From positions 1 to 11,575 of the forward strand of contig JBDHRG010000124.1 of the NCBI GenBank assembly GCA_039807445.1: 11,575 bases of DNA, written 5' to 3'. The stretch is from JBDHRG01 sp039807445 (GTDB lineage: Bacteria > Pseudomonadota > Gammaproteobacteria > Competibacterales > Competibacteraceae). The position numbers and the translations under genes were made by a program. Positions within the stretch are counted from its first letter, which is position 1; each line of letters begins with the position of its first letter. This document shows positions 5,177-11,575 of this stretch, in pieces. The notes under the pieces are model-generated. The model ran no database searches, had not been told where the DNA came from, and saw nothing but the letters and a program-made list of their open reading frames with translations.

Positions 5177-8100
5177 ATGACCAGCCAGCCGACCCGCATC
5201 CGCGAGATCCCCTACAACTACACGTCGTTCTCCGACCGCGAGATCGTGATCCGCTACCTCGGCGAGCCGATGTGGCGGGTGGTCGAGGAACTGCGCGCGA
5301 CCCGCCAGACCGGACGCTCGGCACGGATGCTGTTCGAGGTGCTCGGCGACCTGTGGGTCGTCGATCGCAACCCCTACCTGCAGGACGATCTGCTCGACAA
5401 CCCCAGGCGCCGCGCGGCGCTGATCGAAGCGCTGCACCACCGCCTGCGCCAGATGCGCAGCCGCTCCGCCGACAACGCGCTGGCGCTCGCCCTGATCGCG
5501 GCGACCGAGGAGGCGGTGGCGCGTTTCGAGCACTGGTTTCCCGAGACCGAGGCGCTGCGCAAGCGCGTCGGCAAGCGTCTGGCCAAAGTCACGCGCAAGG
5601 ACAACATCGACTTCGGCGGTCTGGCGCGGGTGTCGCACGTCACCGATGCCACCGACTGGCGCGTCGAGTACCCCTTCGTCGTGCTGACACCCGACACCGA
5701 AGCCGAAGTCCGCGACCTGGTCGAGGCGTGTATCGAGCTCGGGCTGACCATCGTCGCGCGCGGCGGCGGCACCGGTTACACCGGCGGCGCGATCCCGCTC
5801 GACGCCAGGACCGCGGTGATCAATACCGAGAAGCTCGAGGCGCTGTCGCCGGTCGAGCGCCGGCCGCTGCCCGGCGTGGCCGCTGAAGTGCCGACGGTGC
5901 GCGCCGAGGCTGGCGTGGTGACGCGCCGGGTGTCGGATCTGGCGGGCACTCAGGGGCTGGTGTTCGCGGTCGACCCGACCTCGCAGGATGCCTGCACCAT
6001 CGGCGGCAACATCGCGATGAACGCCGGTGGCAAGAAGGCGGTGTTGTGGGGCACGACGCTCGACAACCTGGTGTCGTGGCGCATGGTCACGCCCGATGCC
6101 GAATGGCTCGAGGTCGAGCGCCTGAACCACAACCTCGGCCGCATCCACGACCAGGACACCGTCACCTTCCGGCTGACGCGCTTCTGTCGCGACGGCACGA
6201 CGCCGCTCGGCGAGCCCGAACTGCTGACGATGCCGGGAGCCAGCCTGCGCAAGCCCGGCCTCGGCAAGGACGTCACCGACAAGTTCCTCGGCGGTCTGCC
6301 CGGGGTGCAGAAGGAAGGCTGCGACGGGCTGATCACCTCGGCGGTGTTCGTGCTGCACCGTATGTCCAAGCACATCCGCACCGTCTGCCTCGAGTTCTTC
6401 GGCACCGATCTGGCCAGGGCGGTGCCGGCGATCGTCGAGATCAAGGACTACCTCGACCGCACGGCGGGCGTGGTGATGTCCGGGCTCGAGCACCTCGACG
6501 AGCGCTACGTCAGGGCGGTCAAGTACAGCACCAAGGCGCCGCGGCGCGAGCGGCCGAAGATGGTGCTGATCGCCGACATCGCCTCCGACGACGAGGCGCT
6601 GGTCGGCGAAGCGGCGTCGCACGTGGTCAGGCTCGCCAACGCGCGCGACGGCGAGGGCTTCATCGCCGCCAGCGCCGAGGCGCGCAAGCGCTTCTGGGCC
6701 GACCGCTCGCGCACCGCGGCGATCTCGCGCCACACCAACGCCTTCAAGATCAACGAAGACGTGGTGATCCCGCTCGACCGGCTGAACGAGTACAACGCCG
6801 GGATCGAGCGGATCAACATCGAGCAGTCGATCGCCAACAAGCTGAAGATCATCGACGCGGTGCTCGACTACCTCGGCGGCGAGCTGCCCGAGGCGCGCCG
6901 CAGCGCCGAGTTCGAAGCGAGCGCCGAAGGCGATGCGATCGCGCGCGCCAAGCAGGAGGCTGCGCGCGCGCACCTCGAAGCGGTGCGCGCGCGCTGGACG
7001 GTGTTCCTCGGGCGCATGGACGCGCCGGCGGTGGATTGCGTCGAGTGGATCGACGACGCCACTGGCGCGCGCATCCGCCCCGACGACCGCCTGCTCGACC
7101 TGCTGCTGCGCCGCGACCTGGTGGTGTCGTACCGTCGCGAAGTCGAGCGGCCGCTGAAGGACATCTTCGCCGGCCACGAGCTGGAGGCGGTGCGCGAGCA
7201 GCTCGACGCGATCCACGCCGGGATCCGCACCGGGCGGCTGTTCGTCGCGCTGCACATGCACGCCGGCGACGGCAATGTGCACACCAACATCCCGGTGCAC
7301 TCGAACGACTACGCGATGCTGCACGAAGCCGACCGGGTCGTGGAGCGGATCATGGGTATCGCCAAGTCGCTCGGCGGCGTGATCTCGGGCGAGCACGGCA
7401 TCGGCCTGACCAAGATCCGGTTCATGGACCCCGAGGCGGTCGACGCCTTCGCCGGCTACAAGCGCCGCGTCGACCCCGAGGGACGCTTCAACCGCGGCAA
7501 GCTGATGTCGGGTTCGGGGTTGGCCAATGCCTACACGCCGTCCTTGCGCCTGGTGCAGCAGGAGGCGCTGATCCTCGAGCAGAGCGAGCTCGGTGCGCTG
7601 AACGACGACATCAGGCACTGCCTGCGCTGCGGCAAGTGCAAGCCGGTGTGCAACACGCACATCCCGCGCGCCAACCTGCTGTACTCGCCGCGCAACAAGA
7701 TCCTCGCCACCGGGCTGATCATCGAAGCCTTCCTGTACGAAGAGCAGACGCGCCGCGGCGTCTCGATCCGCCACTTCGACGAGATGAACGACGTCGCCGA
7801 CCACTGCACCGTGTGCCACAAGTGCGCGACACCGTGCCCGGTCGACATCGACTTCGGCGACGTGTCGATCCGCATGCGCAAGATCCTGACCGAACGCGGC
7901 CAGAAGCGCACCAGCCTCGGCACCCGGGCGGCGATGGCGTACCTGAACGCCACCGACCCCGCCACCGTGCACCTGATGCGCAAGGGGCTGATCGAGTGGG
8001 GTTACAAGGCGCAGCGCGCCGGCTACGCGCTGGCGAAGAAGCTCGGTCTGACCAGACCCGAGCGCCCGGCCTCGACCACCGGAGCGATGCCGCTCAAGGC

Positions 8101-9025
8101 GCAGGTGGTGCACTTCGTCAAGAAGCCGCTGCCGAGCCGGATGCCGACGCAGACCATGCGCCAGCTACTCGGCGTCGAGGATGCCAAGCTGGTGCCGATC
8201 GTCCGTGACCCGGCGCGGCTCGACGACGATTCGGACGCGGTGTTCTACTTCCCGGGCTGCGGCTCGGAGCGCCTGTTCAGCCAGGTCGGGCTGGCGACGA
8301 TCGCGATGCTGTACGACGCCGGTGCGCAAGTGGTGCTGCCGCCGGGCTACCTGTGCTGCGGCTACCCGCAGACCTCCAACGGCGATGCCGCGCGCGGCAA
8401 CGCGATCACCACCGAGAACCGCGTGCTGTTCCACCGCGTCGCCAACACGCTGAACTACCTCGACATCAAGACGGTGATCGTCTCGTGCGGCACCTGCATG
8501 GATCAGCTGCTGAAGTACGAATTCGAGCAGATCTTCCCCGGCTGCCGCCTGCTCGACATACACGAGTACCTGATGGAGAAGGGCGTGTCGCTCGAGGGGG
8601 TGAACGGGGTCAAGTACATGTACCACGACCCCTGCCACACGCCGATGAAGACCTACAACCCGACGCAGGTCGCCTCGACGCTGATGGGCTCGCCGGTGCT
8701 GCTGTCGGACCGCTGCTGCGGCGAAGCCGGCACGCTGGCGAGCTCGCGCCCCGACGTCTCGACGCAGATCCGCTTCCGCAAGGAAGAAGAGCTGAAGCAG
8801 GGCATCGTCCGGCTCAGCGGCGCCGAGCGTGCGATCGGCGGTAACGTCAAGCTTTTGACCTCGTGCCCGGCCTGCCAGCAGGGCTTGAGCCGCTACGCCG
8901 ACGACACCGGGCTCGACACCGACTACATCGTCGTCGAGCTGGCCCGGCACCGCCTCGGCGCGAACTGGGCCGAGGACTTCGTCGCGCGCGCGCGCCAGGG
9001 CGGCGTCGAACGGGTGCTGCTGTGA
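5177..9025 (+). CDS. DUF3683/GlcD-like FAD oxidase/Fe-S CCG fusion (probable 2-hydroxyacid dehydrogenase)
   Basis: This is a 1282-residue fusion. In order it has: a DUF3683-type region (about 1-120, beginning IREIPYNYTSFSDREI); an FAD-binding PCMH domain with GGGTGYTGGAIP (about 196-207) and GGNIAMNAGGKK (about 277-288); a GlcD-type FAD-oxidase C-terminal domain with HMHAGDGNVH (693-702) and EHGIGL (739-744); two 4Fe-4S motifs, C815/818/821/825 and C877/880/883/887; and a GlcF/HdrD-like tail with two CCG modules (1060-1062 and 1180-1182) plus C1028, C1104, C1107, C1153, C1230 and C1233. Every expected cofactor motif is intact. Family knowledge (glycolate oxidase GlcDF, D-lactate dehydrogenases, E. 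coli YdiJ) suggests oxidation of a D-2-hydroxyacid, with electrons passed through Fe-S clusters to the respiratory chain; the substrate is unknown. The ATG has no good Shine-Dalgarno. It is preceded by its own promoter and faces rpiA. Confidence 0.9.
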   Translation: MTSQPTRIREIPYNYTSFSDREIVIRYLGEPMWRVVEELRATRQTGRSARMLFEVLGDLWVVDRNPYLQDDLLDNPRRRAALIEALHHRLRQMRSRSADNALALALIAATEEAVARFEHWFPETEALRKRVGKRLAKVTRKDNIDFGGLARVSHVTDATDWRVEYPFVVLTPDTEAEVRDLVEACIELGLTIVARGGGTGYTGGAIPLDARTAVINTEKLEALSPVERRPLPGVAAEVPTVRAEAGVVTRRVSDLAGTQGLVFAVDPTSQDACTIGGNIAMNAGGKKAVLWGTTLDNLVSWRMVTPDAEWLEVERLNHNLGRIHDQDTVTFRLTRFCRDGTTPLGEPELLTMPGASLRKPGLGKDVTDKFLGGLPGVQKEGCDGLITSAVFVLHRMSKHIRTVCLEFFGTDLARAVPAIVEIKDYLDRTAGVVMSGLEHLDERYVRAVKYSTKAPRRERPKMVLIADIASDDEALVGEAASHVVRLANARDGEGFIAASAEARKRFWADRSRTAAISRHTNAFKINEDVVIPLDRLNEYNAGIERINIEQSIANKLKIIDAVLDYLGGELPEARRSAEFEASAEGDAIARAKQEAARAHLEAVRARWTVFLGRMDAPAVDCVEWIDDATGARIRPDDRLLDLLLRRDLVVSYRREVERPLKDIFAGHELEAVREQLDAIHAGIRTGRLFVALHMHAGDGNVHTNIPVHSNDYAMLHEADRVVERIMGIAKSLGGVISGEHGIGLTKIRFMDPEAVDAFAGYKRRVDPEGRFNRGKLMSGSGLANAYTPSLRLVQQEALILEQSELGALNDDIRHCLRCGKCKPVCNTHIPRANLLYSPRNKILATGLIIEAFLYEEQTRRGVSIRHFDEMNDVADHCTVCHKCATPCPVDIDFGDVSIRMRKILTERGQKRTSLGTRAAMAYLNATDPATVHLMRKGLIEWGYKAQRAGYALAKKLGLTRPERPASTTGAMPLKAQVVHFVKKPLPSRMPTQTMRQLLGVEDAKLVPIVRDPARLDDDSDAVFYFPGCGSERLFSQVGLATIAMLYDAGAQVVLPPGYLCCGYPQTSNGDAARGNAITTENRVLFHRVANTLNYLDIKTVIVSCGTCMDQLLKYEFEQIFPGCRLLDIHEYLMEKGVSLEGVNGVKYMYHDPCHTPMKTYNPTQVASTLMGSPVLLSDRCCGEAGTLASSRPDVSTQIRFRKEEELKQGIVRLSGAERAIGGNVKLLTSCPACQQGLSRYADDTGLDTDYIVVELARHRLGANWAEDFVARARQGGVERVLL

Positions 9026-9029
9026 AGCA

Positions 9030-9060
9030 AGGCGCGAGGCGCGAGGCGCTAGGCACGAGG
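9030..9060 (+). repeat. Four degenerate heptad repeats (AGGCGCG type)
   Basis: Directly after the stop codon of the fusion gene run AGGCGCG, AGGCGCG, AGGCGCT, AGGCACG and then AGG, with an exact period of 7. They supply the left arm of the hairpin at 9036-9103. The last unit, AGGCACG, is a rotation of the reverse complement of TGCCTCG, the unit tandemly repeated at the window end. Confidence 0.8.
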
Positions 9061-9103
9061 AAAGAAGCGCAGTCGAATACCCGTTCCTAGCTCCTCGCGC
9101 CTC
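9036..9103. terminator. Long imperfect inverted repeat between convergent genes, possible bidirectional terminator
   Basis: GAGGCGCGAGG (9036-9046) pairs exactly with CCTCGCGCCTC (9093-9103). After one mismatch (9047/9092), GCTAGG (9048-9053) pairs with CCTAGC (9086-9091), with a few further pairs inward. This gives an 18-position stem with one mismatch. It fills the 83-base space between the convergent fusion gene and rpiA and ends five bases before the rpiA stop codon. There is no T-tract on either strand, so a terminator role is plausible from position but not proven. Confidence 0.6.
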
Positions 9104-9108
9104 AACCG

Positions 9109-9768
9109 TCAGGCAGTCAGCTTCTGCACGCCACCGGGCGCCGCCAGCAGCAGCACGTCGGCCGGGCGCAGCGCGAACAGGCCGACGGTGACCACGCCGG
9201 CGATGTCGTTGAGCTCGGATTCGAGCGCAGCCGGCTCGGTGATCCGAAGGTTGTGAACGTCGAGGATCAGGTTGCCGTTGTCGGTGACGCAGTCCTCGCG
9301 CCACACCGGCTGGCCGCCGCGCTTGAGCAGCGCGCGCGCCACGTGCGAGCGCGCCATCGGGATCACCTCGACCGGCAGCGGGAAGGTGCCGAGCACGTCG
9401 ACCAGCTTCGAAGCGTCGGCGATGCAGACGAATGTCTCCGAAGCCGCGGCGACGATCTTTTCGCGCGTCAGCGCGCCGCCGCCGCCCTTGATCAGCGCGA
9501 GCTGGCGGTTGGCCTCGTCGGCGCCGTCGACGTAGATCGGCAGCGGCCCGGCGGCGTTCAGGTCGTAGACCGGGATGCCGTGCGCCTTCAGCCGCGCGGT
9601 CGAGGTCTCCGAGCTCGACACCGCGCCGTCGATGCGGCCCTTGATCCTCGCCAGCGCATCGATGAAGTGGTTGACGGTCGAGCCGGTGCCGACGCCGACC
9701 ACCATGCCGTCCTCGATGTAGGTCAGTGCGGCTTCGGCGGCCTGGCGCTTCAGATCGTCCTGCGACAT
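9109..9768 (-). CDS. rpiA: Ribose-5-phosphate isomerase A
   Basis: This 219-residue cytosolic enzyme interconverts ribose 5-phosphate and ribulose 5-phosphate in the non-oxidative pentose phosphate pathway. Its length equals the usual RpiA length. Phosphate-binding GTGSTVNHFI (27-36), DGADE (81-85) and KGGGGALTREK (94-104) are intact. D81, D84, K94 and E103 fall at the numbers known for the E. coli active site. The ATG (complement of 9766-9768, MSQDDLK) is preceded by GGAG at a 9-base spacing; the much longer reading frame upstream is open only because of base composition. It is divergent from ilvA and convergent with the FAD/Fe-S gene. Adjacency of rpiA and ilvA is also known in Pseudomonas. 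A TACAAT hexamer upstream (complement of 9811-9816) is a likely -10 box. Confidence 0.97.
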   Translation of the reverse strand: MSQDDLKRQAAEAALTYIEDGMVVGVGTGSTVNHFIDALARIKGRIDGAVSSSETSTARLKAHGIPVYDLNAAGPLPIYVDGADEANRQLALIKGGGGALTREKIVAAASETFVCIADASKLVDVLGTFPLPVEVIPMARSHVARALLKRGGQPVWREDCVTDNGNLILDVHNLRITEPAALESELNDIAGVVTVGLFALRPADVLLLAAPGGVQKLTA

Positions 9769-9810
9769 CGCGATGTGCTCCGCGGATGGGGGTGGCGGCG
9801 ATTGTAGCGG

Positions 9811-9816
9811 ATCGCG
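9811..9816 (-). promoter_or_regulatory. Candidate -10 box for rpiA
   Basis: The complement reads TACAAT, five of six matches to TATAAT. It lies about 42 bases upstream of the rpiA ATG, leaving a short leader with the GGAG site. No good -35 is visible at 16-18 bases (the complement gives CGGCAA at 17). It lies in the 117-base divergent space shared with ilvA. Confidence 0.4.
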
Positions 9817-9820
9817 CGCA

Positions 9821-9851
9821 TTGGACAGGCGCGTTGCCGCTGTGCAATAAA
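9821..9851 (+). promoter_or_regulatory. Weak promoter candidate for ilvA
   Basis: TTGGAC (9821-9826) and AATAAA (9846-9851) are 19 bases apart, the only reasonable pair before ilvA. Both hexamers are imperfect. It faces and nearly abuts the rpiA -10, so the two polymerases could interfere. No leader-peptide attenuator with runs of Ile, Val or Leu codons fits between here and the ATG at 9886. Confidence 0.3.
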
Positions 9852-9885
9852 ACCCGGTCCTGTTCCGCCCGCCGCAGCTCCCGCC

Positions 9886-11403
9886 ATGCACGAATACGTC
9901 AAGAAGATCCTCACCGCCCGCGTCTACGACGTCGCCATCGAGAGCCCGCTCGACGCGATGCCGCGGCTGTCGCAGCGCCTCGGTACCCCGGTGCGCCTCA
10001 AGCGCGAAGACTTGCAGCCGGTGTTCTCGTTCAAGTGCCGCGGTGCCTACAACAAGATCGCCGGGCTGCCGCGCGAGGCGCTCGAGCGTGGCGTGATCTG
10101 CGCTTCGGCTGGCAACCACGCGCAGGGCGTGGCGCTGGCGGCGCAAAAGCTCGGCATCAAGGCGACGATCGTGATGCCGCGCACCACGCCCGGCATCAAG
10201 GTGCAGGCGGTCAAAAGCCGCGGCGGACGCGTGGTGCTGCACGGCGACACCTTCGACGAAGCCTACACCCACGCGCGCGCGCTCGAGGCCGAGAAGGGGC
10301 TGAGCTTCGTCCATCCCTACGACGACCCCGACGTGATCGCCGGCCAGGGCACCATCGGCATGGAGATCTTGCGCCAGCACCCGGACCCGATCGAGGCGGT
10401 GTTCGTGCCGATCGGCGGCGGCGGGCTGGCCGCCGGCATCGCCGCCTACGTCAAGTTCCTGCGCCCCGAAGTCAAGGTGATCGGCGTCGAGCCGATCGAG
10501 GCGGCGTGCATGGATGCGGCGATCGCGGCCGGCGAGCGCGTGGTGCTCGAGCAGGTGGGGCTGTTCGCCGATGGCGTTGCGGTGCGCCAGGCCGGAGCCG
10601 AGACTTTCCGCATCTGCCGCGAGCTGCTCGACGAAGTGGTCACCGTCGACACCGATGCGATCTGCGCCGCGGTCAAGGACATCTTCGACGACACGCGCGC
10701 GATCGCCGAACCCTCGGGCGCGGTCAGCCTCGCCGGGCTGAAGCAGTTCGCCGAGCGCGAGAAGGTGCAGGGGTGTACGCTGATCGCGATCAACAGCGGC
10801 GCCAACCTGAACTTCGACCGCCTGCGCCACATCGCCGAGCGCGCCGAGATCGGCGAGCGGCGCGAAGCGCTGATCGCGGTGACGATTCCCGAGCAGCCCG
10901 GGTCGTACCGCAAGTTCATCCAGGCGCTCGGCAAGCGCTCGATCACCGAGTTCAACTACCGCTACGCCGACGCGCGCGAGGCGCAGATCTTCGTCGGCGT
11001 GCAGCTCACCGAGGGCGACGAGGAGAAGCGCCAAATCATCGAGATGCTGCACGGCCTCGGCTATCCGGTGCTCGACATGAGCGACAACGAGATGGCCAAG
11101 CTGCACGTGCGCTACATGGTCGGCGGGCGGGTGGCGGGGCTGAAGGACGAGCTGATCTACCGCTTCCAGTTTCCCGAGCGCCCGGGGGCGCTGCTGAAGT
11201 TCCTCAACGGCATGGCGCACGGCTGGAACATCTCGCTGTTCCACTACCGCAACCACGGCGCCGACTACGGCCGCGTGCTCGCCGGCATCCAGGTGCCGCC
11301 GCAGGACCGCGCCCGCTTCGAGCGCTGCCTGGACGAGCTCGGCTACCCGTGCTGGGACGAAACCGACAACCCGGCGTACCGGCTGTTCCTGGACGGGCGC
11401 TGA
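9886..11403 (+). CDS. ilvA: Biosynthetic threonine ammonia-lyase (threonine deaminase)
   Basis: This 505-residue PLP enzyme converts L-threonine to 2-oxobutanoate and ammonia, the committed step of isoleucine synthesis. The catalytic domain (about 1-320) has K50 in SFKCRGAYN as the Schiff-base lysine, SAGNHAQG (74-81) and the phosphate-binding GGGG loop (177-180). Two regulatory ACT-like (Thr_dehydrat_C) modules follow, one around IAVTIPEQPGSYRKFI and one around YRFQFPERPGALLKFL, each with the typical PxxPG(S/A) turn. The two modules mark the long, biosynthetic form, which in the family is inhibited by isoleucine and relieved by valine, not the short catabolic TdcB form. The start MHEYVKKILT aligns with pseudomonad IlvA1 starts, but no strong Shine-Dalgarno precedes it. 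Full length and intact. It diverges from rpiA with 117 bases between. Confidence 0.97.
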   Translation: MHEYVKKILTARVYDVAIESPLDAMPRLSQRLGTPVRLKREDLQPVFSFKCRGAYNKIAGLPREALERGVICASAGNHAQGVALAAQKLGIKATIVMPRTTPGIKVQAVKSRGGRVVLHGDTFDEAYTHARALEAEKGLSFVHPYDDPDVIAGQGTIGMEILRQHPDPIEAVFVPIGGGGLAAGIAAYVKFLRPEVKVIGVEPIEAACMDAAIAAGERVVLEQVGLFADGVAVRQAGAETFRICRELLDEVVTVDTDAICAAVKDIFDDTRAIAEPSGAVSLAGLKQFAEREKVQGCTLIAINSGANLNFDRLRHIAERAEIGERREALIAVTIPEQPGSYRKFIQALGKRSITEFNYRYADAREAQIFVGVQLTEGDEEKRQIIEMLHGLGYPVLDMSDNEMAKLHVRYMVGGRVAGLKDELIYRFQFPERPGALLKFLNGMAHGWNISLFHYRNHGADYGRVLAGIQVPPQDRARFERCLDELGYPCWDETDNPAYRLFLDGR

Positions 11404-11418
11404 ACGAATAGGACAGGT

Positions 11419-11480
11419 GCGAGGAGCGAGTTGCGAGGCGCGAGAATAAAAAATAGGTTCGAGGGGCGAGTTGCGAGGGA
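11419..11480 (+). repeat. Degenerate CGAGG heptads downstream of ilvA
   Basis: Four heptads (GCGAGGA, GCGAGTT, GCGAGGC, GCGAGAA; 11419-11446) are followed by an AT-rich spacer (11447-11459) and three more (CGAGGGG, CGAGTTG, CGAGGGA; 11460-11480). Blocks 11418-11438 and 11458-11478 match at 19 of 21 positions, so this is also a 40-base-spaced direct repeat. No open reading frame or promoter is evident here. Confidence 0.75.
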
Positions 11481-11498
11481 AGTGGCCACAGACTCGAA

Positions 11499-11575
11499 TG
11501 CCTCGTGCCTCGTGCCTCGTGCCTCGTGCCTCGTGCCTCGTGCCTCGTGCCTCGTGCCTCGTGCCTCGTGCCTCG
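11499..11575 (+). repeat. Perfect heptanucleotide tandem array (TGCCTCG)11, open at window end
   Basis: Bases 11499-11575 are 11 consecutive exact copies of TGCCTCG with no substitution. The last copy ends on the last base of the window, so the true copy number is unknown. The unit is the reverse complement of CGAGGCA, the purine-rich heptad type found upstream of it and at 9030-9060. It is non-coding here: no plausible gene spans it, and 7 is not a multiple of 3. Confidence 0.95.

Noticed and set aside
230..5324. Long antisense open frames mirroring each porin gene (369-462 codons)
   Set aside because: Their translations are low-complexity Val/Ala/Asp/Arg-rich with no domain or signal peptide. 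They track the porin codons exactly, as expected when third positions are nearly all G or C and stop codons are rare on the opposite strand.
5141..8113. 990-codon antisense open frame under the FAD/Fe-S gene
   Set aside because: Composition-driven shadow; the sense strand carries every flavin and cysteine motif of a known family, while the antisense product has none.
6046..8208. 720-codon open frame in another forward frame inside the FAD/Fe-S gene
   Set aside because: Arg/Ala/Gly-rich out-of-frame product with no motifs; overlaps intact catalytic domains of the real gene.
9769..11256. rpiA as the end of a 715-residue protein antisense to ilvA
   Set aside because: RpiA is exactly family length from the ATG at 9768, with a ribosome binding site; the extension is antisense noise under ilvA.
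11499..11575. CRISPR array
   Set aside because: The units are 7 bases, contiguous and without spacers, and there are no cas genes; this is a simple tandem repeat.

Overview
The window is a stretch of G+C-rich bacterial chromosome, apparently from a beta- or gammaproteobacterium. The pointers are 16-strand-type Gram-negative porins ending in Phe, an Ile-pathway threonine deaminase beginning HEYVKKILT, much like pseudomonad/betaproteobacterial IlvA, a divergent rpiA/ilvA pair as in Pseudomonas, and a DUF3683-type FAD/Fe-S fusion protein known mainly from beta- and some gammaproteobacteria. The genus cannot be fixed from the sequence. No phage, transposase, CRISPR or plasmid functions are visible, and no gene-free stretch exceeds about 200 bases.

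Layout. A complete tRNA-Gln(CTG) occupies the first 74 bases and is closed by a strong terminator. Four tandem same-strand porin genes follow (245-1267, 1466-2548, 2658-3734, 3927-5009). They are paralogs with the same signal-peptide design, the same mature start (ETTLYGSAR) and the same C-terminal beta-signal (RHDF). Porins 1, 2 and 4 each have an AT-rich upstream region with a recognisable promoter and a stem-loop close behind the predicted transcript start. Porins 1, 2 and 3 end in clear intrinsic terminators. Porin 3 has no obvious promoter and may depend on read-through past an imperfect hairpin. Sequence, leaders and putative constriction loops split the four into two pairs (1+2 and 3+4).

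The second half holds central metabolism genes. A 1282-residue fusion protein (5177-9025) joins a DUF3683 region, a GlcD-like FAD oxidase, two 4Fe-4S motifs and two CCG modules; it is probably a membrane-associated 2-hydroxyacid dehydrogenase. Converging on it is rpiA (9109-9768, minus), which is divergent from ilvA (9886-11403, plus).

Non-coding oddities. Heptanucleotide repeats of the type GAGGCGC/CGAGGNN lie in both intergenic spaces downstream of the metabolic genes. At 9030-9103 they fold into a long hairpin between the convergent genes. After ilvA they recur as degenerate heptads followed by 11 perfect head-to-tail copies of TGCCTCG running off the window end. I see no clearly new multi-gene system. 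The points most worth following are the porin array with its structured leaders, the dyad around the porin 4 promoter, the cysteine pair in porin 3, and the heptad repeat family.
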